64,000 nucleotides of DNA from Trichuris trichiura (taxonomy: Eukaryota; Nematoda; Enoplea; Trichinellida; Trichuridae), in NCBI GenBank assembly GCA_037903355.1, contig JBAJFE010000009.1, positions 62,001-126,000 on the forward strand, written 5' to 3'. The translations under genes and the position numbers were made by a program. Below the pieces are notes generated by a model. The model saw only the letters and a program-made list of their open reading frames with translations, had not been told where the DNA came from and made no database searches. Of the stretch, positions 23,837 through 35,925 are shown piece by piece (position 1 is the first letter of the stretch; every line of letters begins with the position of its first letter).

Positions 23837-25561
23837 ATGTCATTGAGACGAAGCAGCTCCTGTGGAAATCTAAGCTGCTCGCCTCAAGCTGCTGGTGAGC
23901 AGGCAAAGTCTCCATCTCCGCGAAGTTTTGTTTTCAACCGTTTGTCGAGTTCTCTCAATTGTGATATGTGCGTGAATTACGAATCTCGGTTGCAACAGTA
24001 TCAGGTTGGTACTTTGTCTTTGATAATTGCAAAAAAATGTATGCATTCTCACTTTAAAAAGACCTGCTTACGCAGAGTAACGTATTGCTTTTTCTTAGGA
24101 ATCAGAGAGGAGATTACGGCAGCAGTTAACAACGCTTCAAAATCTTAACGAACAATATAAAACGGAGCTGTCAGCTGAACGACTTCAGCGAAAAGACACA
24201 GAGAGTGCTTTACAAAGCCTTCGAGAATCTGTTGAAAAGCAGTTACAGGAAACGGGTGACGTTTTTAAGGCTATACAATTGAAGCAGAATGATGCTCAAG
24301 AGCTGCTAGCTCGAGAGCTCCGGTTTATTCGTGCCAAGGTCGGCGAGGTGCTTTCAAGTCGGTTGAAATCGGAAGAAAAATTCCAATCACTTAGGTAATT
24401 TAAAAATAAAGTATGGAGTTCCTCTTTCTTACTTGTTGACGGTTTCATGCTTTGTAAATGTGCAAACTTAATATAACGGGCGAAATATGGTGACAGCTAA
24501 TTTTTGTGCAACCTGGATATACTTAGTTCCTTTAAAGCGAGCTTAAGTCGACAATATCCAAATAAATACCTTATGATTTTACTTTTATGCTTGTGTTAGG
24601 ATGAGTTGATTTGGAAAAGTAGTATTTTTAATTAGTACTGTTGCAGCAAGAAGTACGACGCCTTACTAGGTCGCCACAGGCAAAGGTCTCAACAGCTTCA
24701 AGCTGAAGTCATTAACCTACCCCAAACAGTTGATGAACTTCATATTCTATGTTTGCAATTGAAAGAAGAATTACTGGAAAGTAGAATAGCGGAGGAACAC
24801 TTGGAGGAAAGCCTGAGATCCGATTTGATTTTTGTGAAATCACAGGTTAATTCCATCTGCTTTACATATTACGTATAACTGTTTAGTTTTGCAGCTCGAG
24901 TCGGAATTGCAATCAAAGGAACAGTTGGAAGTTTCCTTAACAGAAGACGTTAACAGCTTGCGTACTGAGCTGGCTGTTGCCCAAAGTCAACTAGCGGACC
25001 GGCAAATGCTACTACAGTGGAAAGCTGATACTAAAAGTCGACTGGTTGAACAAAGCGAAACAATTAACGAGCTTCAAGAAAAAATGAAAACATTAGAAGT
25101 AGAAAAACGTAAAGTTGAAGAACAGCTTCAAGAAAGCAAGAATCGCGCTAATGCGTTGCAGAAAGAACTCGATAATTGTGTGCAAGTGCAGCGCGATTTC
25201 GTTCACTTGTCTCAGTCACTGCAAGTACAATTGGAGAAGATTCGTCAGTCGGAACATGAAGTAATAGTTGTTTGCCGTTATTACATTAAACATATTTTAT
25301 AAATGTCAGGTTCGCTGGGAAGAGGAAGAGGATGTTCTGGTATGCCGTGGTTGCAAACAAGTCTTCAATAGACAAAGGAGGAAAATTCATTGTCGTCATT
25401 GTGGACGTATCTTTTGCGAAGCTTGTTTAAATAAAAGCGTACCGTCCGGTTCACATAGTCGACCGGCGAAAGTCTGCGAGGTGTGTCACACGTTGTTAGT
25501 ACGCGACACAGCTCCATACTTTTCGGTTGAAGTACCGCAATCGCAGTTGGACGGGTCCTGA
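23837..25561 (+). CDS. Rabaptin-like coiled-coil Rab effector with C-terminal FYVE finger
   Basis: Rabaptin-type proteins bind active Rab GTPases on early endosomes, and the FYVE finger binds phosphatidylinositol 3-phosphate. Exons: 23837-24004, 24099-24394, 24647-24845, 24895-25260, 25310-25561. All phases agree, giving 426 aa. Residues 1-55 are Ser/Pro/Cys-rich. From about 57 to 340 the sequence is a Leu/Glu/Gln/Lys coiled coil, for example LESELQSKEQLEVSL and INELQEKMKTLEVEKRKVEE. The last 80 residues form a FYVE zinc finger with eight zinc-binding Cys/His positions: VCRGC, the basic patch RRKIHCRHCGRIFC and VCEVC. The WxxD-like start is WEEEED. The protein is much shorter than vertebrate rabaptins. 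RUFY- or EEA1-like relatives are the main alternative, but no RUN domain or C2H2 finger is present. A tail of 20-odd residues follows the finger. Confidence 0.85.
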
Positions 25562-28494
25562 TCAGTCGATCGTATGTACTTTTGCACATAACTTTATTTG
25601 CCAAGTAAAACTTTGACAACGGTCACTTTCTGTTTGTTTCTGTACAAAACAGCGGATAATGAACCGTCGTACATTTGTCCAATTAGGTTTTCGTAGGACT
25701 TTGGAAGCAACGTTATACTACTACTGTTCCCATGGAGACAGCAGTCCAATTGGACAGATGGTTCAGACTTAGAAAATCGGATGTGCTGTGCATGATTTAA
25801 AGCGAGCACTCAAGTATTATATTGTCCTAATTGAAGCTACTTGCCTCCCCCAGTACAGTAAGTAGTTTCCAATTACTGAAAGCTACCTTTGTAAAAGTAA
25901 AAATTGGCATTCCAGATTTATTGTGTGTTCGGAATGGAGCCTGGTTATGCACCGAAAGCTTCGCTGCTTTCTAAAGCTGAGTTTTCATCTCAAGAAATTG
26001 CATTTTCAATATCCATTGATGGTATAAATGCTTATCGTCAATGAGTTTAGTTTTTTTGCTTGTTAGCTCCGTGCTTCCTAAAGCAGAACTAAGCATAATA
26101 ACAAAGAAGTGAATCTATCTTCGTCTTTTGTATTCTTCACATGTTCAATTTTCTAGTCGTTACATAAGATGCTCTGATCATTATAGGTAGCCATACACGC
26201 TAAATAATGGCCATGGATGCCGCAACAATGGCTTCAACATGTTTTCATTTTGAGATATTCTGCCCCTTGTCGACGAAGCACAGAATTCATCAGCGCGGTT
26301 CCATTCAGGTATTTTCTTCTTTTTCTTGCTTTCAATGTATATGCGAACTTTGATGAAAGAATGCCATTTAAATACATGAATATGTACGGACCACCACTTT
26401 TTCCAGTAGAGCATGCGAAAAATGTTCTTTCACCCAGACTACACAGATGCAGACAGAATAAACGGTAGGAATGCAGCCTATTGTGATAGTTTGTTTCCAT
26501 TCGAAAGTCTACGTACGGATTGAAACAACCTGTTTGCTTACGAAAAATCAAACTTTATTTAAAGAATAATTACTTTTTGCTTACTAATTATAAGAAACCG
26601 AAAAGAATTCATCTGTCTAGTGTTTGCGACAAGTTTTTGTTGGGTTTTGCGAAGGTTCAACGCAAACAGCCTGTTCGAATGCACTAACTTTCGGCTACGT
26701 AAACGTTTTCACCGTTTCGTTGAACTCTCTTCAATGAGCAATATCTTTTTCTTTTATATTTGAAACTGGTTCGTATCCAATACTATTAATGTAAATGAAG
26801 TTAAGGTTTTTTTGCAAATATGTATTTAACCTATTTTTTGACAGCAGAATTTCCGCATAATATTCTGTGCAATGGAACAACTTTTTCCATTTCCCTCGGG
26901 CTTTCCGGATTGACGTTGATGAACCTAGTGTCCCTGTTAATGCTGCTTAACCCTTATTTGGCCAAAGTACTATTTCGTATCTTACATTATAGGTTTGCAG
27001 ACAGCATTTTTCATTGATATGCTAATAGTCTGTTTCCTCTTGTTCTGAACATTATCAATTTGGTTTTAAGATGGAGCAATGCGTCATTATTTTCTATACT
27101 GCGCACAACCTCCCGTTTTCAGTTATTTTTCTGTTTGCGGTCGGAAAGTTGCGCTACATTATGGCGTCATATTAACCGAGGTGCTGTTAATTTGAGCACC
27201 GTAAAGTTATGATGCACACTATCTTTTCCAAATAATTATTCGTTTACTAAATGGGTTTGAATGGTTTTACCAAAAGTGATTTTATATTTTTTTTGTTACA
27301 TTTGAAGCTTAAAGCTTTGCTTCACTTTCCGCTTTTCCTTTCCAGTACTTTTCGTCACTGTCTACCTTTCATTACACTTCTTGTGCGAATGACGTGTTCT
27401 TATTCGTTACTGTATCTCGTGCTACGCAGAACTTGAAGAGCACTCCATTGCAGGTATGTCAAACTGGCGGTCTGAGGGCCGTATGCGGCCCTTTGCAAGT
27501 TCATCTGCGGCCCGCAAGAAGGACCCCATACGAAAAGACTGAACAGTTGTAAATAAATGTTCATTCTGAACAGTTGTGATTTCTGCACAGTGTTTATCGT
27601 TGCTACATGTAAGTCTATGTTTCCGTTTAAAATTCCGTTCCTTTGTTACATAACTTTGTTACTTTGCATTCATGAACATGGACAAGCCATATCTATGCTT
27701 ATTGTGTACCTACGTTTAAGGAATAAAAATGTTCTGCAGTAATTTCTATTAAAAGACTTGAGTAAGTCGTTCGTGCAGCCCTCATCAGGACATAAATGTG
27801 ACCGCGCAGCCATCAGAGGTCTCTCATTTTGACATGCCCGCACTATAAAGCATTTCAATTCTTCGTCATTGTGCTATTACTCTTTTATAGTAATTTTTAC
27901 GCCGCTCTGTACTACCCGTTTTGAACTTTCTGGAAGCCAAGAAGGGGCAATATACAACCCATGTGAAAACCTTCAGACCTCTTGTGAAGCATCTAGGATC
28001 CTTTGCGGATTAGATCCTCTGGCCTGCCTAAGACGTTGAGAGAACGAGTGTGCGCATCTCCGTCTCTCAGCCCTTTAGGCTAGCATTGGAAGCAGACATT
28101 ACAAGCAAAGAATGAAAATAGCAGTTTCAGTGTTGCTTTGGGATGCTGCTATTGTATCTGTAATTTTTGAAAGGATCAATAACTTGTACAGCAGCGCAAG
28201 GTATATTTGGAAACCGTAATGTTAAAGTTTTTGTGCGTTAGCATATTCAGGTCGGCTAAGTTCGTTATAGCAGTACGATGCCTGAAAACTCCATTAACAA
28301 AAAGGACGCACTGTATTACATTCCACAAATAAAAAATCTTTCAGTGAATTTGTTCTTCTGTTACACTAATGACCGCTAGTGGGAAAAAGCGACCTCATGT
28401 TAGTGAAATCGTTCTTACGTTGAAAACGTTGTTATTTTGAAAAGTATTTGGCAGCGTTTTTATTAACGTTTTTTCAACGAGTCAGCCAATCTCA
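25562..28494. other. Gene-free interval with one hAT-like element
   Basis: No convincing coding exon is seen in 2.9 kb; the open frames are short and hydrophobic or AT-biased. The only structured part is the element at 27451-27840. Two AATAAA-type sequences on the minus strand near 28460 belong to the EHD-like gene. Confidence 0.55.
27451..27840. mobile_element. hAT-like non-autonomous element
   Basis: The left end CAGGTATGTCAAACTGGCGG and the right end, read in reverse as CGGGCATGTCAAAATGAGAG, are imperfect inverted repeats. They resemble the CAGGGGTGTCAAACT ends common in hAT elements. Just inside the left end is a GCGGCCC-rich stretch (GTATGCGGCCCTTTGCAAG, CTGCGGCCCGC), also usual for this group. 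I see no transposase, and no exact 8-bp target duplication could be confirmed, so this copy is older or mis-bounded. Confidence 0.6.
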
Positions 28495-31400
28495 TCACAA
28501 GTAATTTACATTTTTCGGTAGCGTAGTTATGCGAATAGGCTCATAAGTTGTTGCTTTGTCCCGTTCATGCTTTTCGCAATCTTTTTTGTGTGTCTTCGGT
28601 GGCAAAAGAGGGTCCGGTAGATTTCGGAAAACTGATGACTTTTTTTGAGCATGCGTTACTAAAAACATTACCAACCAAAACTCGTCTTCGTTTATCATGC
28701 CGTCATTATCTCTATCCGCCAGAGATAGGTAATGATCAAGCGTCTGTGTGCTAATAGGATAGCATTTCAAGTAGTCCTTCAACTGAAAGAGATGCACCAA
28801 TCCATCGGTTGGTTTCATGGCACGAAAGAAAAGACTCCAGCTGAATTTTTCTGCTAGTTTTTGAACGTCATTCCAAGTTGGGCACGGTTCACTTTTGGAA
28901 GGTATTCCAATTTTAGGTTCTTGGAGCTTTCCGTAAAACGCGGATTTTTCCTAAAATAGCATATCAAACAAGGCGATGACATTTTGAAAGCCTACAATAC
29001 GTTTGTCATGATATCTAATAAGACACTTTACGCTTTAACAGGCTGATCCCTTGGGAAATCACAAACAGTGTAAAACAGATTGTTTTCGCGACAGCCTTTA
29101 AGAAAAAGTAATCTAAAATACATTATCGGCAAGAAATGTTCTTATCACGAGGCAATCAGTTTGTACGTTGATTGTTTAGCTATAGTTTCACATTTGATGA
29201 CATGTAATCTTGAACACTGGGTGCTTCTTAACGGGTGCGCGGTCTACCATTCCCATCATGACACCTCTCTTCACCGAAATAGGGTGATGTGATGAAAAAT
29301 GTAGGTACCTATCTGAATGTATTGGTTTCCTGTGTACCGTGTCTCGTAAGCTCACACTCTTCCGATGAACCAACATCCAGAAAGGGAAGTTTCTTGCCCT
29401 CTTCCCCTCTCAATCGTGAACGCAGTCCCGGGAAAATTGAGATGTTCCAAAAGAGCATCGTTTTTATCCTTTCTTAACAATAACGAAACTGTCGTCGGCA
29501 TACCGCTTAAACAGACGGGTAGCCCATAGGTTGTCCCTCGAACAATTCTGCAAGGATCAGAGACAATGGACTCCCCATTGGTGCTGCATCGTTCTGTCGA
29601 AAGAAGCTCTCTTGGAACCTGAAGTAGCTTCCCTCACGGATACAAAGCGATACTAACTTCACTATTGGAAGGGGCTTAGCTTAGCCTTCTCGCCTAAACT
29701 TGAGTCCGAGTCCAATAGGGATTGTAAATCGTTGAAAGTGTGAGTTATTGGGACGCAGATGCTAGCTTCGAAAGCGTAAGATTGTTCTCACTTTTCCTTA
29801 ATAACTGCTGATCCATCCGTTGGTAGGGCATTTGCTTTGGTTATTTCAGAAATCAACAATGAGCAAGTCAGAAAGCCATAAGAAAACTCCATCATTTGAT
29901 GACATATTATTTATTATAGAATATTTCACCTTGAAAATGTGGGTCGACGTACGAAGCCTTGGGGACTCATTTTATTCCACCGGGAATATACCACAATACA
30001 GAAGCAAGTTATTTGTACTTTTATGGAAGGATGATAATTTTCACATTTTTAGGCTGTATTAGTGAGCTGCGGTGAAAGAGGAAAAGTAAAAGCGTTCCTA
30101 CAAGTATCGATGAGTTAATAGTTGCAGTTTTTAATTCAGCAAAAGAATGGTGTTATCGTTGCATGACCTTTCCAAGTCAAAAGTTATTTCGCTTTGTGAT
30201 AGACGAGCTTTATCAGTTATTAAATGAGCGTAAGGATTTGATCAGTCTTACTTTCCGCATATTTGCAATTTTTGACGTTAAGGAATTAAGTATACCTGAC
30301 GGTTTACTTTAAAAAATGTATTTTGAGATGCGTTGTGGGCTACTGTTTATTCCGACTGTTGAAAATAAACTGTTTCCACCTTTGGTTTGGAGTGCAGTAT
30401 AAATCTCAAAGCAATCGATAATCAGACAATCATTTAAGACTAACATGCGCCTAAAAAACTAAAGCGCTACTTCTGATTTTGAAGGTGTCTTAATTGTTTG
30501 AATGAAAAATAGAGTAACAGAGAATCATTTTTGTTGCTGGAAATCATTATTCTTACACTTGAAAAGGAAATAATTCCGTCTTGTGGCGTTGATGTGTCAG
30601 AAAAATGTAAATAACGGAGAGATAGCAAGCGAATAAAGCTGTTATTGCACAAAAAACCCTTAAGTAAACTGGATTCAATTGCGAATGTATGAATGCTTGG
30701 CTTATTTATTTCTAGATTATCGAGAAAAATGCACACAAAGATCTATGCTCCGACATAGTTAACAGAATCAGTTGCCCTTTACTTACCGCAAATTGAATCT
30801 CTTGCTCTAATTTGCAAATGTTCCAACGAAGAAACTCTACCAGGTGAGATAATCTTTCGGTGCTCACTGTCTTCCAAGGAATACTGCGCTTATTCAGCAT
30901 TATCGCTCTGATGGTGTGCATAGGAGGTAGCTGGCAATAGCGTGTATTCTCAGCATGCATTAACTTTGAGTAAATCTTCGGCAGTTTCCTTTTTATAGTG
31001 TACTTAACCGTTATACGGCCGAAGGGCATGAAGTAGATTTTCGCGGACTTAAGAATTGCGTTTTGAATCAATGCATGTCCCAATGCCTATAAATTCAGGC
31101 CATCGTGAGCAGTTGGAATGTCTTACATACCCTAGTAGCTCTTGTTTCCAATTCTTTCAGTCGTCGCGATGCACAAGTTCGAACCAAAGTTCTAATCTGG
31201 TTAAGCAACTCTTCCTGATGAGCGTCAAACAGTTCTTTTAATTCTGGAATGCGGCAAGGAGAGGACCAAAATGAACCAATGAAAACCTTTGGAGACGCAG
31301 TGGAGGACATGAGTCGCGAAAGACCCCAGACGAACTCGTCGTAAGCTTTGTTTACCTTTGCGACGTCGTGTATGTCAGCCTTGTTTAGAACGAACTAAAT

Positions 31401-32284
31401 ATTTTCTGTAAGAAAAGCTTCAGGATCCTATTTCTATCGCTAAAAGTTGTTTCCTTACGTCAGCCTCATCATACAGAATAAACACATGAAACAAAGTGGG
31501 AACTGACTTACAGTGATTTTGTGTTCGTACGCTGCCAACTTGTTCAGAAGTTGTTTCATTTCATTGGGAAATGTGTAGCGGTAAATGTCCAAAACAAAAA
31601 TAACCATGTCAACTCTATCAACAAGGTGAGTCACAACATCTACGGAGCAAATTCCTTTTCTTGTTGTTTCCATAAATTTTCCCGGCATATCAATCACGCT
31701 GTACTGTTTGAGAGCAAGATTTGGGTTGAAAGAGCAAAAGCAGCTTTTTAGGAAGGCTTCGTTTGTCGGAAACAATGCTACAATTATAAAATTGTGCGTC
31801 AGTAGAGCCAATGTTTGTGCTTACTTTTGAATGGGAAACCTTTGCTGTGAGTTAGAGTAGCAATAGGGACTGATAGCTTAGTATCACCATGCATAACTAC
31901 GAACGTTTTCGTTTGCTTCGCATCCGCGCTTATGCACATCCCATGATAGGATGTTCCCGTTATATATTGGACTAAGGTAGTTTTTCCCGTACATGGCGGT
32001 CCCAAAACAAGAATAATTGGTGTTGTTTGGAAGTCAGTATCGCTTAGATTTCTTGGATAGACTATGTCAAGCTTTAGCTGCCGCTCAACTGGTAATATTG
32101 CAGCTTTGTAGTGCAGCAACAGAGTATATATTATTCTATTGTACGACTGTCGAACTGCTGTGCTTACGTCGAAAAAATGTGGATCAAGTTTTTCTCTTGC
32201 ATACTGAAACTCGCGTAGAAGTTCATATGCCTTCTCCGCAATGCCTTCTTCGTTCCGTTTATCTCCCATCAGCAGCGCATCCAT
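28495..32284 (-). CDS. Divergent EHD-family (dynamin-like) membrane-remodelling ATPase with EH domain
   Basis: EHD proteins bind ATP, tubulate endosomal membranes and recruit NPF-motif partners through a C-terminal EH domain. Exons, minus strand order: 32284-31825, 31777-31512, 31394-31131, 31086-30787, 28950-28495. All phases agree, giving about 581 aa. Visible features are the P-loop LGPPCTGKTTLVQYITG, VIDMPGKFMET at the position of the family's DTPG motif, VDRVDMVIFVLDIYR, LNKADIHDVAKVNKAYDEFVWGL, VFIGSFWSSP, a helical region, and an EH domain with one clean EF-hand loop (DRDNDGMINEDEF). The N-terminal 85 residues are longer than usual. Identity to standard EHD proteins is low, and the P-loop differs (GPPCTGKTT rather than GQYSTGKTT), so this may be a nematode-specific paralogue. 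The last intron is 1.8 kb and carries transposon debris. AATAAA lies about 30 bp past the stop (28460-28465). Confidence 0.85.
29190..29680 (-). pseudogene. Decayed Penelope-like reverse transcriptase fragment
   Basis: On the minus strand, inside the last EHD intron, lie recognisable reverse transcriptase motifs in order: LVSLCIREGSYFRFQE, then NDAAPMGSPLSLILAELFEG (about 29590-29530), then RYADDSFVIVKKG with the catalytic YADD at 29502-29491, then LPFLD, HRKPIHSDRYLHFSSHHP and VKRGVMMGMVDRA. This order and the PMGSPLS...YADD...HHP signature are those of Penelope-like elements. The fragment is dead: an in-frame stop follows YADD at 29464-29466, and there are frame changes between YADD, LPFLD and HRK. 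No GIY-YIG endonuclease was seen nearby. Beyond VDRA the sequence joins the dispersed HPVF-type module. Confidence 0.8.
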
Positions 32285-35200
32285 ATAAAAAGATACTGGC
32301 AGTGTCTTAGTGAAGATAAGCCTGTTTTAAACTTGAAGAATGCAAAGGGAGTTTAAAATAAGTTAATTCATCGCTTTAACAGTATCCGCTTTTTCCGTTA
32401 CTGCTCTTGCCTTGCAACAGTTCTTTTACGTCCATGTAATGTTAAAATACTGCATACAAACTGCTATTAGATTGTATGAACTTCGTCTCTTCTGTCAATA
32501 CCTGCACCAGTCGTCTATTTTATAAGAGTAATAACTATTTGACCAAACCCTGATCCAGCTGCACCGTTTTTGAGCAATTCGACGCATTATTTGGGCTTTA
32601 ATTTTGCATTTTGAAATTCGGTTCGTGGTGGATGATTCTCAAGTATAACTAGCCGTGGCAGCGAGGCGTTTATGTCAATTAGTAGGAGAGACTTTGCTGC
32701 TTGCTCCGTTGTCTACTTTGGCTCCAACTTTGGTGACCTACCTCGTAGTCTTGCTTTTCCTCCCATAAAGCTGGTTCTCTGCACTCGTTTAACTGGTTTT
32801 GCAACGGACATGATCGTCACAGCAACGATATAAAGTGTTACCCGCCACTCCAATATAGAAGGCAAAGCAGCTGCACTTGATCTTGCAAACAACTGCTTTA
32901 TGATGAAGAGATTTCTGATACAGTCGTCCTTGACAAATGCTCTCAAAGAGGCAGAGGTTTTAAATTAAAGTTGGAAACCAACGTTTTTGCACACGCCTCA
33001 GTTTCTCTCCTATACGTCTGTAATTAGGCTGTATGAGTAGGAGAACTCTCTGCCTTTAATCAACTATGCTATGTTTCTTTAAATATAGTGGTCCTTTGTA
33101 ACATCAAAGACGTAACTAGTGGCGCAAGTCAGCTATTGTCTGAAATGGTTACACTTATATGCATTACTTCCGCTTAAGGAAGCTCCTCGTCGCGAAATGC
33201 TATTGTTCAATGCACTATTTTGCCAATTGCGCTTCAGTATTGATCGCAAATAGAGAGAAATAAGGCGAACATATGTCTGAGTGTGTTGTCTCTACGTAAG
33301 GCTGTCTTTTTATGCCATAACGATGAGTACGTAGACAAAAAAGTGGTCCATACGAACAATGAGTTAAGACGCCACTATTAAAAAGAAATGCATTGCTATT
33401 AAGAAGCTTTGCATTTTTTTTTCAATTGAAAATGAAGAAAATGGTAGCTTTCTGTTCTGGAGACGCTCGCCATTAGGAATAGAGATGGGCTTAGAACGTC
33501 AGTCTATGTGAAACCGATAAGTTCGCACGAATGCGTGCACTTATCTTCTCGCTATTCTAGATCTGCAATGGGGGCTTAGACTGAGCAATAAAAGTATATG
33601 GCGAACAATTACCCCAAGCAGGATTAACTCACGTAAAGCAGTCTTTTTAAGCAGCGGCTATGCAATGCCGGTGGGTTTCTCCTTTATAGAACAAAGAAAA
33701 ACCACTAGAGTAAAGAAATTCAATCGAAGTCCGGAGTTCCCGCGCTCTTACTCCCTTATCATACAATACTACAAGAAATGATAAACTTTGTGCATGAGAA
33801 TCTTCACTTCAAAATTTATTTTGAAAGTTCCCCCTCTCTGAGGTTAAGCATTAGATATCAGCGTATGTAGCTACCGCCTAATCAAAAAATCATGTCTACT
33901 TAGCTGTATCAGATACACTGGCTCTGCCATCTATGCGGGGGAGGCTAGCAATACTTTATTTCATAGATACGATGAGCATGTCCTTATTAAAACCATTGGG
34001 TTAACGCTGCGAGCGACCCTAATTGAACAAGGGACAAGACGACCATAAGGGCCACCGAAAGAGGAACCTAAGAGAACATTACAACAAGCAATAAAGACGT
34101 CTGGAACAGTGGAATGTGCCTCCTGTTACCACGGTGAATGACAGGTGAAGTTCGTTCGCCGCGAAATTAGAACATTTTAAAAAGGTCTTTCACCACAGGC
34201 ATAACGAAGTGATCAGCCAAGGTAAGCAATGGAAATGAGTGAAATGTGGCCCAACAGAATCAGCTGTGCAGGACGGTTGTTTCATCTTCTTTTTGGTCCA
34301 TATATACTTGACCATGTCCATTTGACGTTAAAATGTAAGCGTCATGAATGAGCTACTTGAGAAAACTTTGTGGAATAAAAATTTTAAAGAATTTATATCG
34401 TCATCGAAATGAAAATGCTTTCGTGTTCCGAGTAATTGTTGCTGTAATGACTGCGTTTCACTTTAAATGAACATTCTTAAGCACTTTTCATATTCACTGA
34501 GTTAATCGATAAAACAGGTTAAGTAGCAATAATGTTCGTCTTCTTTGCTTGTCACTCACTTTTCAAAGATGAATCGTATCTTACAGTTTAAGACAACAAT
34601 CTTGTATTCCTTTGTTCATTTGTTTTGGACGCAAGAAAGAACATTCTGACAACAGCGGCACTGCGTACTGCATGAAGTCGCGATTTGTTAAATTCGCTGT
34701 GTTAAATAAAGTACGTACGTAATTGCCTTGTTCAGTTCGCTGTGTTGAAGTTCATATTTAATTTTTGATCAAAAATAGCAAGTTCACCGTTGAGGTATTG
34801 TGTAATGCTTGACTGGGCAACACATAGCAAAAAAATAGAAAAGCAAGGGAATCTCATTTGCAGATAAGCGATTACTTTTTGTAAAAACTTGAGTCAGGGG
34901 TCCTTCTAGCTCGCGTTGCATCATTAAAGCAAAAGAAATAATCAATAGCATGTTAAAGTCTGTCCCATAGGTACGAATATTGGAGAGCTCATTTGCAGGA
35001 AACCGATTGCGTCAACCTAGAAGCGTATGGAAAATTTAAACGTGTAAAGCTCATGAACTTATTGAATATGAGCAATCTGCAGTACGTCTGCTCGTGGACC
35101 ACCTAGACGGATGATTATTAAGAGTAGAATGAAAACTTGTAATGAACTCTACATCGGATAAACATGCTAAATGGTTCTATCCTGACTCAAGTGAAAGCAC

Positions 35201-35849
35201 TTGCGTTGCAATTCTGTACATTCTATTTGGCAGTTTGGGAACAATTTCAGGTGCCAACTGGTCATTTCGCCTATGGCGTCTTAAAAGCAAGAAACGTATC
35301 AACAAATACTACTTCTGTAAGTAACATCCTTTGTTCGAGCATGCAGCAGAACAGGCTGATTAATGGTTGGCTGAACGTTCATGCACTGTGTCATTCTGTA
35401 TGTTTTTGCAGAATAGTCTATCATTCTTGCTAGAATAATTTAAACCATAACTTCTCAAACTTTTCCGAGCCAGTACCCTGCTGAATCTTTCCCGCGCCCC
35501 TGAAAGTGCCACGCGCAGTTTGACGGTACACCATTTGGTCACGAGAGTTCCAATGTTGATTCTATAAAGTGTCTTGAAAAGCCTGAAAGGTTGTTTCGAA
35601 CGCAATTACGTTTAACTTCAGGGTACGTCGGCATTCTGGCGTTTACTGACTCTCAACCGACCATGCTAACACATCCACGGATTAATTAAATCCTCAGGCT
35701 TTCAGCTCCCCTGGAAAATTATTGTTTTAGACATTAGCTTAAACGTTTTGCGTTATTTTATTTTTTCCAATGGTCTCTTCTAGACGCCTTTAAACAGCTA
35801 TTACACTTTGTACGTCACTCATGCACTTTATTCATTACGTCAGTTTAAG

Positions 35850-35925
35850 ACCGCTGATGACGGGTCGCGTTTGGACCCGAAAGCTACGGAGAAAGTAGTA
35901 ATAAAATTTTTCAACGGGACTCACA
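35850..35925 (+). repeat. Terminal-type repeat module CTGATGAC-hairpin-CCGAAAGCTACGG
   Basis: Reads CCGCTGATGACGGGTC, then a loop, then GACCCGAAAGCTACGG, an AT-rich stretch and TCAACGGGAC. A 5- to 6-bp hairpin GGGTC/GACCC sits between CTGATGA and GAAA. The same arrangement, with different but compensating stem bases, recurs at 47521-47745, 36998-37030 and 63305-63333. It is probably the end of a Penelope-related repeat. Confidence 0.65.

Noticed and set aside
32713..32946. A minus-strand frame with a basic end, possibly a 5' exon of the EHD-like gene.
   Set aside because: No donor in suitable phase leads to the EHD first exon, and the EHD exon has its own good ATG.
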